64,000 nt of DNA from Diorhabda sublineata (GCF_026230105.1 NC_079480.1:9094488-9158487), one strand, 5' to 3'; counted from the stretch's first letter, positions 22,690 to 34,040 are shown. Made by a program: numbers and translations. Notes: a model not told the origin generated them from the letters alone.

Positions 22690-23908
22690 AACATATTAAA
22701 TATGGGTTTAATGGTATGCATGCCATCTATTTTTGATGAAATAAGAGATACAACAACTAATAAATTCCTTGTTTAAATTCTGACAATAAGTACAGTGGTC
22801 AGTCGAAAAGATCACTCACTAGAATGTTTTAAAAACAATGAAGCTATATCCAATGATAAATATTTGTTTTTATTTATCTATCTCAAAACTTAAGTAGCAA
22901 CCCCCGTACAAGTATGAAATTAGACAGTGTCAATTATGAATTTTGTTGAAAGGGTTGCTCCAATAACTTTCATTAACTTTTTTCCATGTGTTTAAAAAAA
23001 ATATTTCACTTTTACAAATTACTTTAACAAAAATAAAGTGAATCCACATAATATAATTTCGAATAATAAATTTTGTATCTATAATGTATATTAGACAGAG
23101 TAAATAACGCCAATAAATAAACGAATTATTCTAGAGGGTAAGTTTCGAAATTTATCGTAGTAAATGATCATGGTATTACGATTAATGTTATCGATGTTGG
23201 TGTATATTCTATAGACGGGATATATTTGTATCCAATGGAAATTCCGTATAATGAGGTTCGTTATTAAAGGTTGATTAGTCGAATCAGGGTCGATTATAGA
23301 ATAAATGTTGACAGTTTCTAAATAAATGTTGATGTTATTTTCATTAATTGAAAATGATTACAATTCATGAGAAATTAAAATAATTTATGTATAAACTTTT
23401 TCTAATTTTTGAATAACAAAGTTGTTAATAAATTAGTTCAATATTTATATTATTTGATTTATTAATTCATTAGTGCCATCAATTTAACTTTAATTGAAAT
23501 GTTCGAAAATCTGCACGGTATTGTTTAAAAACAAGTTTTCCATGTCACTCCAATTTTCAACATTGAAAAGGTTCTTTTTTCTTCTTTTAGAATCAGTTTA
23601 GTCCTTGTTAATCGGTTGACGGCAAAAGTTGATGTTATTTCTAGAAAACATAGGGAAACGACCATAAAAAGTTTGTGACTATGATTTATGAGTCTTTATC
23701 GAGTTTACAGGTGGTTTGAAAATAGTTGTAGTGATTTTAATGATAATTTCAAAAATCACATCACATAAAATCTGAATTTTTATTGATACTATTTCACATT
23801 CGTTTAATAATATACAATATTAAGTTTTGTTAAATGAATTGATGTCCCTCAAAAATAAGTCAAACTTTCAATTTAACAGTTTTCATCCAAAAGATCTGCA
23901 GGTTTAAT
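22690..23908. other. No feature supported
   Basis: AT-rich sequence without recognisable coding or repeat structure. Confidence 0.55.
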
Positions 23909-23911
23909 TTA

Positions 23912-24463
23912 CAAGGCACATTCAGAAAGTGAATTTCCCGATTTATTCCCTTTTAAAGTGAAAAAACGTCATTATATCTGTAAACTGCGCATGTGTGAGA
24001 TATTTATGACCTATCAATCACATCCCACACGTTCAGGTTTCGCCTCGTGTTGTTAGCATGGCCCGAAATTTTTAAACATTTATGGAACTGCGTGAATGTT
24101 GTTGTTGTTCTCCTCTTTCATGACAATGCTCGTCCACATAATCCTCGGCGCAGCTGTTTTGACGGAATTGGGCTGGGAGTTATTTGATCATTCGCCCTAC
24201 AACCCTGATTTAGCTTCTGGTGATTTTGAAGTTTTCTTCTTAAAAAACGCCTGTGCTCCGGTAGGCGTTTTGGCAACGAAAAAGAACTGAAGACGTCTGG
24301 CAATTCTAAAGCAGAGGAATACAAAAATATGAGGCAGGAAAGCTGTCTTTTGACATTCTGGTGGTGAAAGTAGCTGAAGCATTGTTGTACTTGTCAATAA
24401 ATATGTGTCTTAAAGTGTGATTCCGTTTTTTAATAGGAAAACGCACTTTTGGATGTGCCTTGT
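23912..24463 (+). mobile_element. TIR-to-TIR mariner deletion derivative
   Basis: CAAGGCACATTCAGAAAGTG at 23912 is matched at the other end by CAAGGCACATCCAAAAGTGC on the minus strand (ending 24463). Both ends lie next to TA dinucleotides (23910-23911 and 24464-24465), the mariner target. Inside, the plus strand reads VLLFHDNARPH and, after a frameshift, AAVLTELGWELFDHSPYNPD and LASGDF. These are the second (HDN) and third (SGDF for SPSDF) aspartate regions of a mariner transposase. Everything upstream of LHDN is missing, including the DNA-binding domain and first aspartate. The C-terminal 60 residues are scrambled. At about 550 bases it is under half of full length. Intact ends mean it could once have been cross-mobilised. 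Confidence 0.85.
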
Positions 24464-24821
24464 ATTTTGTTTATTGTTGTTGTCAATTATTCTTAACATA
24501 GTTTACACAGAAAAACATTGTTATTGAAAAGATGAAAGCGTGAATATATTATTATTAGTATTGAAAGAAAGAATCATTATCACTTTGCGTGATGTGATTG
24601 GTTGCAATTGCCGCCAGCTTTGTTGGAAAAGTGTGAGTGGCTTCTATCTGCATTTATGTTGCCTTTGAAACCAAGATGTATAAAGGAATTCTCATGTTAA
24701 TATTCCAGTTTTTGGAAAGCTATTGTTGTTGTTGAAGATTGAGTGCGTTGAGTAATTTCTGTAAAGTATGAGTTCTGGGATCACAGAAAAATAGTTCCCA
24801 TCAGTTCCCAATTAAGTTTTA

Positions 24822-25388
24822 AGATGAGAGTGCGACAATGATAGTTCTGAAGACTGTACTGGGTAGGATTCGACCTTAAGTGAAGTGGTTTAATGATTTA
24901 GAATAGAGTGTTAGTTTTTTATGGATTTTTTTTGGGTTACAGGGACATAAGGTCGAAGTTCTGAAGACTCTGGCATTGACCTAGGGGGAGAAATCAATTC
25001 TAGTCTGATGTAGAGTGCTGCCAGAGTGCCGTTGAATGCCAGTAGTCTCACACCAAAAATTCACTCCTCGCCGTGATTGATTTTATCGTTTTTCTAAATG
25101 ACACGCCAAGTAACGATGACTTCCCTAGGGAACTACGAACTCTAGGGTTTCATTCGGGTGTGCTGCAGAGTGCTGCCGTCGAATACCAACTGTCTTACTC
25201 CAAAAGTTTATCACCTAACCTAACATAAAACCGAGGAATATACTTAAATGTTTGAGAGTTCTAAGAGTCAAGTTAGGTTAAATTGAATAAGTTTTGGCGA
25301 CACTGGTAGCACTCTACATCACACTAGAATTGATCCTACTCGGCACAGTCTTCAAAACTATCATTCGCGCACCCTCACCATAAAAAGT
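24822..25388. repeat. ~570-bp foldback element with an interrupted arm
   Basis: The right end read on the minus strand (25388 down to about 25290) gives GAATGATAGTTTTGAAGACT, GTAGGATCAATTCTAG and GATGTAGAGTGCTACCAG as one block. The left arm has the same elements, but split: AATGATAGTTCTGAAGACTG near 24838 and CAATTCTAGTCTGATGTAG near 24996. An extra ~115 bases lie between, containing their own small inverted pair CGACCTTAA/TAAGGTCG. The centre holds two further partial direct copies of the GTGCTGCC...CCAAAA segment. No coding frame. Confidence 0.65.
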
Positions 25389-25559
25389 GATTTTCCAGTT
25401 CCCATTCTGATTCCTAAAAAATGAGCTCTTATAGAGCAGCACACTACTTGAAAAATACAGAGTAATTTTCTCAAGTCAAACCGTTACAGCACAGCGATTA
25501 GAATTATTTTTCTAGGACCCCGGAGAAATCAGTTAATATTATGGTATGGGGCTTAAAAA

Positions 25560-26040
25560 AGGAACTCATTTATTCAAAACCATAGATGGTAGCATAAAGA
25601 TTTGCTGTAAAAATGTTCGTTAGAGGAGAGTTTTGAATTCAGTATACTAGCATTGAACATAGACCATCTAATGATTTCGATTATCTCATTGATAGGAATC
25701 ATCGCTGGCAATTGTAAATTATTTTTTTTTCCTTTAGCATTTAATAGCATCAGTAATTGCGTCACATTCCTTTGTTGTGGACAATTTTTCTAAAAGTCTA
25801 AAGTGATAACTTGTTTTATCCATCAATATTCTCAGGAAGAAGATCTACAATTTGTTGAAACCACTCATTAAAAACATCAGCATTCATATCCTTATGGTAA
25901 TCACGGAAACGAGTAGATTCAAAAGTCAATGAACCACCTTTAACAAAACTGTTTAAAATGCCTATGTGTACTATTATGAGTCTGCGCCCATTTTATGTTG
26001 GTGGACTTAATAAATAGATAAAATGTTTTTCCTCCTTCCA
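25560..26040 (-). pseudogene. DDE transposase pseudogene (copy 1; see 28.7-29.3 kb)
   Basis: The minus strand reads LIIVHIGILNSFVKGGSLTF, ESTRFRDYHKDMNADVFNEW and FQQIVDLLPEN before decaying. This is the middle of a Tc1/mariner-superfamily transposase widespread in arthropods, in which a V-H-x-G ... G-x-L-x-F-x-S ... D-Y-H-x-x-M-N segment precedes the second catalytic aspartate (M-D-N-x-x-Y-H). That aspartate block is damaged here. Frames from 25765 down to 25574 seem to continue the protein, but the terminal N-P-I-E-L block is not found. DNA identity with copy 2 is about 85% over 250 bases. Confidence 0.7.
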
Positions 26041-26116
26041 TTTTATCATTTAATAGCATCGTTAAGTGCAATTTTTCAATAAAAAGTTCCTTATCTCTAT
26101 GAATGAAGATTTCATT

Positions 26117-26156
26117 GTAAACTGGTTATGAGACTCTGGTCTCATAAGCAGTTTAC
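26117..26156. repeat. Near-perfect 18-bp hairpin
   Basis: GTAAACTGGTTATGAGAC and its inverted partner (read on the other strand GTAAACTGCTTATGAGAC) are separated only by TCTG. One mismatch in 18 pairs. It lies 80 bases beyond the 25.6-kb transposase remnant and could mark an element end or a recombination hot spot. Confidence 0.85.
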
Positions 26157-26159
26157 TGA

Positions 26160-27675
26160 ATAGTATCCAAAATGCAGCGTCATCAGTTAACTGTGATTTA
26201 CCAATAAGATTTTAGATGCTGTTGTTAAGAGATGTTTTAAAGATCTGTAAAGCTATTTATAAAACTTCTAAATTAATAATCAAGGTAAGACTTTCTATGA
26301 GTCCAATGTTCTTCATAGATGATTCGTGAAAGAACATGTTCGATTGTTTTTGCGAAAGGTGTATCGTATTTGTCGCTGTTCTCCCAACTTTAATATTGTA
26401 GAGGTTGGTGACGTACATTACATCTTCGTAATTCATTATTCACATTAATGAATATTTAATGATCAGTTGAAAATTTCAACATTGTGTAACCGCATAATAT
26501 TTAGTTAATTTAATGATTAACAATAAAGTGTACATGCATTTCAAGCATCAAAATATTTTATATAATCCAGCCTATTTTAATATTATTTCGATAAGCAGTA
26601 TCGTTTATCAACCTAAATTATCAAGTCATATTTTTCCTTTTTAAACGAGATAACCTTTGTGATTACAGATTACACTTGAATTTATGTCTATATTATATAG
26701 ATTCAATGGTATCATTATCGTTAACAGTATTTAGATAAAAAGCCAGAAATACATTTTACAAATTAAAAAGTCTCTCAATAATGCAAGTAATTTTGTGTTA
26801 TGAATTCATCTTAATTAGTAAGCGATACAATGTATTGCAACTGAAATGAAATGTAATTATCATCATCAAATTAAGTCGACGTCAAGACACATCAGCTGTT
26901 TCGAGAGATGTACCATAACATACTTGAAATCATGGAAAAAGTTGTCCGAAGGTTACAAAGAACTGAACAATTCGATTTACAGAAATAGAAGCTAATCCAT
27001 CATGTATCTAGAACCAGCTAAACACTGAAAAGATTAAAGAGAAACCGTAGGGTGCTGATCCTCAGAAAAATAAGCTGCATCCTCAGTAATGAGAGCTTCA
27101 GCAACTATATCTACATTTTAAGACCGTTTTCAGTAGCAATAAGTTCTTTAGATGCTGCAAAAAAAACCATGACAAAGAAGACAAAAAGAATCGAGTGCAT
27201 GGATACTTTCGGATAGTTTCAAGAAACACAATAATGAAAATTGTCGTTCCTATAAAATGTGATGAGAACGAGGTTGAAGAAGAAGTCCTTTCTGAAACGT
27301 ATCATTTTGTGAGAGGGAAGTAACGCATTATGTAGAGGATTTGAGGTAAAATAAAGGAATTGCTTCGAAATGTTCGGTTACTAATTTGCTGAAATATTTG
27401 GAAGTAATATAATTTCTTGAACACAACTAGTCACTACACACAACAACACTTATTACATTGAGTAACTTGAAAGATCATCATATATACATACATTACAAAT
27501 CTACCAAAAAAAGTCGCAAGGAATAATAGAGACAGACAACGATCTGGTGGGGGCAAACAGAATAGCTTTAGCCCAATTCTCCTTAAATGCCACAGGAGTA
27601 TGTTACTCTCTATGTTTGTGTTGGTATTAGAATACGAAATTATTATTTTTTGCAAGTACAAAACCAGCTAAAGGC
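26160..27675. other. No gene supported
   Basis: AT-rich. Between about 27160 and 27322 (+) some 50 codons are open (including RIVSRNTIMKIVVPI), but no family or splice border could be assigned. Confidence 0.5.
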
Positions 27676-27735
27676 TTGCCAGACCAAGACCAAGACCGAG
27701 ATCGGCCTGCAAGACTCTTTCAGTCTTGCTTTTTT
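27676..27735 (+). repeat. CAAGAC-type repeat with terminal hairpin
   Basis: Three to four CAAGAC hexamers are followed by GCAAGACTCTTTCAGTCTTGC, a perfect 8-bp hairpin. The same hairpin in variant form closes the repeat at 39.1-39.25 kb, and the hexamer is that of the array at 28.03 kb. Confidence 0.65.
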
Positions 27736-28033
27736 TTCATTTATTCAAAAATGTTCCAAATTTATTCTTATAAAATGTGTATTTTTACCTCAAAATATCA
27801 CATAATAATAAATTAAGTGCTAAACCAAGAATCTTGTTATAAACCCTTTTAAAATGGAGGGTTGCCGGTTAATTTCTGGGGGATAGTTAAGAGTTAATTT
27901 TATTATTTAATCACCATACATTTGGGCAACAGAAATATAATAATATGTCATATATACATTTCGTTCTTAGATTTTGATATATTTAAAACTGATTTTATAA
28001 GATGGTTTTGTGTACTTATACTCTTCAGTATCT

Positions 28034-28250
28034 CCAGACCAGGACCAAGACCAAGACCAAGACCAAGACCAAGATCAAGATCAAGACCAAGACCAAGACC
28101 AAGACCACGACCAAGACTAAGACTAAGACTAAGACTAAGACTAAGACTAAGACCAAGACCAAGACCAAAACCAAAACCAAAACCAAAACCAAAACCAAAA
28201 CCAAAACCAAAACCAAAACCGGACCAAGACTAAGCCGGTCTTGGTCTTGC
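28034..28250 (+). repeat. Hexanucleotide array (CCAAGA/CTAAGA/CCAAAA)
   Basis: About 30 hexamers run in blocks: GACCAA units first, then six ACTAAG units, a few GACCAA, then about nine CCAAAA units. The array closes with GACCAAGAC-TAAGCC-GGTCTTGGTC, a 9-bp hairpin. Because the period is six, all frames are open and encode dipeptide runs (RP, KT, LV). I treat these as artefacts of the repeat rather than proteins. Confidence 0.9.
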
Positions 28251-28259
28251 ATTTGCTCA

Positions 28260-28654
28260 TCAATAATAGAAATTCGACTCTATACATCATGGAAAAATAT
28301 CATTTGGAGGTTCAAAGGAATCAAAAGTTTCGGACATAATAGACGTGTTTTTACGTTGTTCGAAAGAAAAGTTTAGGACTATGCACTATTAACCTTAGAG
28401 GTGGGGTAATTTTATAAGGTCTATTTATATAAATAATGAAGCATTCTTATTCTAAAGGCGTATTGTTTGAGTAGACAGTTAATATATATTTTTCGAATTA
28501 TACCTCGTATGAAATAACATTTATATGAATATAATGAAATATAATTTTATTTATAGGGTGTATATTTATATTTTCATCTAATTATAACTTCCAAATAGCT
28601 GAAGATAAAGAATAATTCCAATATGAAAACTCATTTCAAAAGATTTATTTTTCT
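28260..28654. other. No feature supported
   Basis: AT-rich spacer between the hexamer array and the transposase pseudogene. Confidence 0.5.
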
Positions 28655-29300
28655 CTTTAAACTTCTCCCTTTATCTGTGCCAATACCAGTTCAATCGGCT
28701 TTACGTCGCAATGATATGGTGGAGATCTAACCACCGCCATTCCACGATTTTCTACAATTTCATATTTTTTCTCTCTTTATGAAGGGAAGAAAAAGAATAC
28801 AGTTCTTTTGTCACAGAACCAGGATGGAACTTAATATTCTTTAAATTTAGCCAATCTTTTTTTAACCACTTGGATGTGGCCAATTTTCCTAAAAGTCTAA
28901 AGTGATAACTTGTATTATCCATTTATATTATATAGTTCTGAGGAAGAAGATCTACAATTTGTTCAAACCACTCTTTAGAAACATCAGCATTCATATCCTC
29001 ATGTTAATCACGGGAACGAATAGATTCAAAAGTCAATGAACCACCTTTAACATAACCGTTTGAAATGCCGATGTGTACTATTATTAGTCTGCTCCTATTT
29101 CTTGTTGGTGGATTTTAACAAGTAGATAAATTATTTGAGAAGACTCTGGAATGATTTTTCCAGCGACAACCTATTTCTTTGATTGATGACAGTCCTCATC
29201 ATCTCGAACCGTGACAAGAACTTTGTTTACTATCGGAAATTCTTTTCTGATGGAGAACGCATCTACTTTCCTTCGAAATATTTCTTTAAAATGATGCTCT
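28655..29300 (-). pseudogene. DDE transposase pseudogene (copy 2, longer)
   Basis: Minus-strand order: a poorly conserved N-terminal part (RKVDAFSIRKEFPIVNKVL), then RLIIVHIGISNGYVKGGSLT, FESIRSRD-stop-HEDMNADV, SKEWFEQIVDLLPQNYII, MDNTSYHF (second catalytic aspartate) and, after a gap, YEIVENRGMAVVRSPPYHCD, VKPIELVLAQIKGEV (third acidic position in P-I-E-L). This is the catalytic half of the same arthropod Tc1/mariner-superfamily transposase as copy 1. Two in-frame stops and several frameshifts show it is dead. The two copies lie 3 kb apart in the same orientation, with the hexamer array between them. Confidence 0.75.
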
Positions 29301-30150
29301 ATTTGAAATTTTGGTTTACCTGCTATTTGAAACACTTGTACATACATGTTTGTCTGTAAATTATTTCAAACAATTAAATAGTAATGTTTTTTCATTAACT
29401 GTTATATGACATAATTTTTAGGCGTTTACGCGGCCCAAATTCTTCATAATCACATAAGAGTTGGGATTCCTTACAATATGGAAAAATCTAAAACTTCTTT
29501 CTATTGTTCTATACAGCTTATGGTTATAAAATACCAATAAAAGTTCGAAATTTTGGGAAATATTTAGATTATTCTTTAATACTATTAGAATCAACATATT
29601 ATGTTTTGGAATAATATATTTTATTACACGTACATAAAAATAGACTATATTTTAGAAATGTTTTTCGTTTCACCTTAATGAACAACAAAAATCTATGAAA
29701 AATTATGCAAAGGTCATCTAAACAATTTAAACTTATTTGGTATAAGCTAGATACGAAGATTTAAAATCGATATCCAGTTAACAGTTCCTAACGTTTTTAA
29801 TTATTACAAAGCGAACAAGTTAACTACAATAGGTCTGTGCTGACAAGGATGATGAAGCTAAAATTCATGTTAATCTTTGTTTAACCTTAAAATTTATATC
29901 ACCATAAATAAATTTAGACGGCTTTCTTATGTTTTAATTAATTCTGTCTCGTTTGTGAATATACAGGCCAGCATAGAATTGTAGAGTAATATTTTCTGGG
30001 ATGAACTAAACTGTCAGACAGGTTGCCAAGAATAGGACAATATCGATGAGAACTTGGTATTTAATTAATTACAAATTATACATTCATTAATTCATAGGAT
30101 CGAATTTACGTCAGCAATGATCATTATCCTATTTTTCCAGTATTTAGTCA
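29301..30150. other. No gene supported
   Basis: AT-rich. Contains the second copy (29497-29552) of the dispersed repeat at 19307-19362 and nothing else recognised. Confidence 0.5.
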
Positions 30151-30153
30151 CTA

Positions 30154-31458
30154 CCGTCACATGGGGTGAAATCGATAACCAGGTGTGAGATTCATCAGCA
30201 AATTACTTCAGAAATTTGAATTTAGCGCCAAAAGTAAGTATTGTTTCTAACCTTAAAAAAGCAGACAGGAGAGCGAACCGGCACGCTACGATGATTTTCA
30301 ATTTTTCAACTTGTACGATAGGTTATTTATGGTTTTTATTATCTTATTTATGATATATTTGAAGCAGATGGGTCAGATTAATCAGGTCTATGGAACCAGA
30401 CTAATCATCATTACAGTGTTCAGTTTCACCCCTTTACTAAAAGAATAGGCGTAAAATATAGGAGAAAACTTGGTTCTCGCCCTTATAGAGACTACTCACA
30501 AAATCAAAGGACCGACTATTTTCACTGAAAACGAGGGAAAAGCTTTTGCTGAAGCAGCTGATCCATTTGAGGAATTGAGGTTTTCTTCGAATTTCACTGA
30601 CTTGGATAGTCAAGGAACTGAAATTACGAGGTACAGATTTGGGCCGAAGTTTGATAGAAAGACACTAAAGGGATATACGAGTACGTCAAACAAATACTGT
30701 TTCGTCGAGGTACGAAATATCTAGAACGCATTTGTAATTTCAATAAAACAGCAATTTCGATAATTATGTGCGGTTCTGCATCAGGAAACGTTCTTCCTCC
30801 ATAAGTAATTTATAAAGCATTTGCAAGAGTGGACAGACATAGTGCCAAAGGGCGAACCATGTTACAATGAAAGGGGCTGCGGCTCTGGATACCAATATAG
30901 CCGTACATATATAGATAGATTAACATACAAATTTTTTCGGATTGGTTTGAATTTGCTTTTTTACACCACGCCAAAGGTTTACTAGGTCGCAGAGTTTTCA
31001 TTGGTGATAATCCTCCATCACATTTCACAGAAAGTGTTCTAAGACAATGTACAGGAAATGACATAGCCTCAGCCAAAAAATCTCTCTCCACCCACATCAC
31101 ACATACCTTGGATGTTGGATTTTCCATCCTTTCAAGATAGCCCGGAGATCGGTTTTGATCAACTGGAAGAAATCGCATCTTTAACAAACAACTGGAGATA
31201 AAAATTAACCCAGAGGATAAGAAACGTAATAAGAAATAGATATAGTAGAATAGCTAAGGTATCTCTCTGGGCATTTGTTGAATATGGTCTAAAATACAAG
31301 TGAACAATCTCACCCCAATCACAGTATGGGTTTGTTCCATTCTATTATTCTACTCTCCGGTCCTAAAAATCACATCTTCTGGCAAATTGAAATAATGGAT
31401 ATTTTCTACGTAATAGCAAAAAAAATATTTGTCAATCAATTCAACCCCAAATGACGGT
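30154..31458 (+). mobile_element. pogo-like DNA transposon, ~1.3 kb, with TIRs
   Basis: The left end TACCGTCACATGGGGTGAAA and the right end read on the minus strand, TACCGTCATTTGGGGTTGAA, match at about 80%. Both include the TA (30152-30153 and 31459-31460) expected as a pogo/Tc1 target duplication. The interior encodes pieces of a pogo-type transposase (next entry). At 1.3 kb it is shorter than autonomous pogo-like elements (usually 2 kb or more), so internal sequence between the HTH and DDE parts is probably lost. Confidence 0.75.
30430..31290 (+). pseudogene. pogo-like transposase (HTH-psq plus DDE), broken
   Basis: The plus strand begins KRIGVKYRRKLGSRPYRDYS, which resembles the first helix of the pipsqueak-type HTH in pogo-like transposases. 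AEAADPFEELR-like residues follow in another frame. The catalytic part begins in mixed frames (YKA, then FSDWFEFAFLHHAKGLLGRR) and reaches VFIGDNPPSHFTESVLRQCT, where the aspartate of G-D-N is the second catalytic residue. Then come GND-IA, HITHTLDVGFSIL. The sequence between HTH and G-D-N is far shorter than normal, and there are stops and frameshifts. This supports the TIR-based call. Confidence 0.75.
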
Positions 31459-31585
31459 ACTTTCATTCTTAATAATTATAACTCGAAATGATGTAGGAAT
31501 TTCGGGAACCGTTGGTGATATTGATACTCTCCACGCTATTTATTACCACTAAAGCAGCACTCACCAATTACATTGTTAATTGTGT

Positions 31586-31668
31586 TTCGATAATCAAGTT
31601 ATCGTCTTCGGATATCGAGGGTGCAACATGTAACTTCGGTGTCCGAAGGCGATAACTTGGTTATCGAA
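31586..31668. repeat. 32-bp inverted repeat
   Basis: TTCGATAATCAAGTTATCGT at 31586 pairs with TTCGATAACCAAGTTATCGC on the minus strand (31668), continuing for 32 bases with four mismatches. Every mismatch is a T in the left arm against a C in the right arm's complement. Loop of 19 bases. Possibly a small palindromic MITE next to the pogo-like element. Confidence 0.75.
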
Positions 31669-31669
31669 T

Positions 31670-32934
31670 TGCCCTCAGACAGTACAATTGTCCTTTTTGG
31701 TCTATTACTGGTAAGAGGTTCGTTAGTAATAATTTGTAATGTTATAACTAGTCATTAAAAATCTATGACACATTTTAATTTATAAAATTTTTATCTTCAC
31801 TTCTATCAGTTTACTTTAAAGAAGTAAAATATAGTAAAGTTAATGATTGCGATAAATCGCTTTTGTGAATTGTTCTTTTCCTTTTATAGAGAGTGGGCAA
31901 TAAAAAACATTTAGATACAGGTATATGTAAAGTGTTTATCTCGTATTTAACCAAATCCTTTATTTTTAACTACAGAATACACCATGTCTAGCAATGTTGC
32001 ACATGAAGGCATTTGAAAGGAGTAATCTCATACAATAATTGCCAAAACATTTTTTCAGTATTAAAACATTTTTGCAAAAAATAACACTTTCTTAAAATTT
32101 AATGAATACTGTCAAATATCGGGATCAATAGCTTAATTCATATGCCAAATAGTGGGTTCGAAAAATCATTAATAGGGAAGTGATATTGAGCAAGGAAATG
32201 ATTAAGGAATGAAAATAATAAATAGTTATCAAAGAGTCTCTATGGAATAGAAAAATAGGAGATTAAATGATGCGAGGAATTGCAATTAAACTTTAAAATA
32301 CTCAGCTAACACTAATATAACCAGATAAATAATAATATCAATCACCGATACTAAAAATGAAATGAACAACTTGAATGAAGATCGAGGAAATATCTTGAAG
32401 ATGCTGAAAATTATGAATTCACTCCAAAATAGTGAATATGAATTAATACCAACAATATCATAGTCACCAAGAGAAGAACTGAAAAAATATCAGTTTAATT
32501 CAAAAGCGACGTTTCTAATTACAATCAATAATGCAAGAGAACATGTATTCCATCGAAATTGTGCAGAAGTGAATATGATGAAGAAGAAATTGAAAAAGAA
32601 TCTCAAAGTGGAAAACTCCGATTGACAATTTTTTCATAATAAAAACAATGTTTCATCTCTTACAAATATAAAAAATTGCACAACAAAAGCGTATACAATA
32701 TAATAAGTCGAATAATGGAAAGAAAAAATACAAGAAACGGATAATGAATAATGGGAGTCGTTTAAATAAGCGTTTAATTCGACAAAGAAAGATGATATTC
32801 CCTATATATTTCAATATCGAGCAAAAAAGCTCTAATCTCCATAAAAAATCTGATTTGCTCTTAATTCTAAACGACTAGCAAATCACCTTCTATAGAATAT
32901 GTACTGCAGAAACCATCAACATTTACCGTTTTCC
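31670..32934. other. No feature supported
   Basis: AT-rich sequence with no coding, repeat or RNA feature I could support. Confidence 0.55.
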
Positions 32935-34040
32935 ATTGCCAAAATATAAGTAATGGAACCTTCATGACCTAAATATTCTTCAGTATGGTGAGCTGCAATT
33001 TCGTTTCCAGCGTTTCCAGTGTGCGATGGAAACCAGATGAGAGAGACTATTAAGAGCAATAAGAGTTTGGTAGATACCGTGAATGTTTTGGACTATTAGG
33101 TCTGTGAATATGGTTTTAATTGACTGCATGGATTAAAGAGAGTCAGTACATATGGCGATGTGTTTATGGGAGGAAAGATAAATTTGAAAGCTTGAAGGAT
33201 ACTGTAATCCTTACACTTCGAAGGTAACAGGAAAGAACTTATGAATTCGTGGTTTTTAGTGATTGTGCAATCGACACCAGATTCAGCTTTGGAGGCATCC
33301 GTATAAAGAATTAGGTCGCAGGATTTTTATACAGAATTTCTAGGAATGCTTTCTCTACAAGGACGCTAAGGAATTCATGTTTATTGTGAACGGTAGGTGA
33401 GGTGTGAGTGTCTACTAAAGGAATACTTTCGGTCCAAAGGGGAGAAGAAGACAAAGGAAGTGAGCAGGTCAAAGAAAGGTTGGTATTTTGGAGTAGAGGT
33501 GCGAACAATTTACAATTGTTCGTGAGTTAGTAGTTAAGGATGTGGTGGTAAGTAGGGAATGAATTAGAAAAATAGAAAGATACTTTAGCAGAATTTGACA
33601 GGATAAGAGATTGTCGTCTTAAGGATAGTGGTGGCTCATTAGCTTTAGCATTGACACTAGCGGCGGGGCTTGCGCGAAAGGTACCAAGGCAAAGGCGAAG
33701 AGTGGTGTTGTGTCCAGAGTTCAATAAGTCAGTTTTAGACTTGGAAGCAGACATATAGATAAACCAACTTTAATCAAGCTTTGAGCGTATGAGAGTTCTG
33801 TAAACTCTTAGCAGTATAGTTTTTTCCGAGCCCCATTGAATGTGGTTGCAAATGTCTTTTACATCGTGAATATGGTGATTCCAGTTGAATCGAAAATCGA
33901 AAGTCATACCAAGAATTTTGCACTGTTTAACAATAGGTAAAAGGGAGTTATCAAGGAAAATTTGAGGTAATAGATGTTCTGCGAGAGAATTTTATCAGGG
34001 GGATCTCTCTTGTAGATTTATTGCGTTTTGGAGCAGTAAA
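32935..34040 (-). pseudogene. LINE with RNase H domain (I/R1/jockey-like), C-terminal half
   Basis: Minus-strand order: FLDNSLLPIVKQCKILGMTF and DFRFNWNHHIHDVKDICN (polymerase thumb), LLRVYRTLIRSKLD, SASKSKTDLLNSGHNTTLRL and CLGTFRASPAASVNAKANEP, PLSLRRQSL. These are the conserved connection after the reverse transcriptase of I/R1/jockey-like LINEs. Then LILYTDASKAESGVDCTIT (RNase H first aspartate in T-D-A-S), and near the end WFPSHTGNAGNEIAAH (the [WF]-x-P-x-H-x-G-x-x-G-N-E-x-A-D-like motif). The catalytic FADD box is not present, so the copy is 5'-truncated. Stops and frameshifts are several. Confidence 0.8.

Noticed and set aside
27922..28376. Frames of 75-124 codons encoding RP, KT or LV dipeptides
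   Set aside because: A hexanucleotide array is open in every frame on both strands; no flanking coding sequence supports a protein.
30810..31187. 125-codon minus-strand frame
   Set aside because: Antisense to the pogo-like DDE segment carrying the G-D-N catalytic block.
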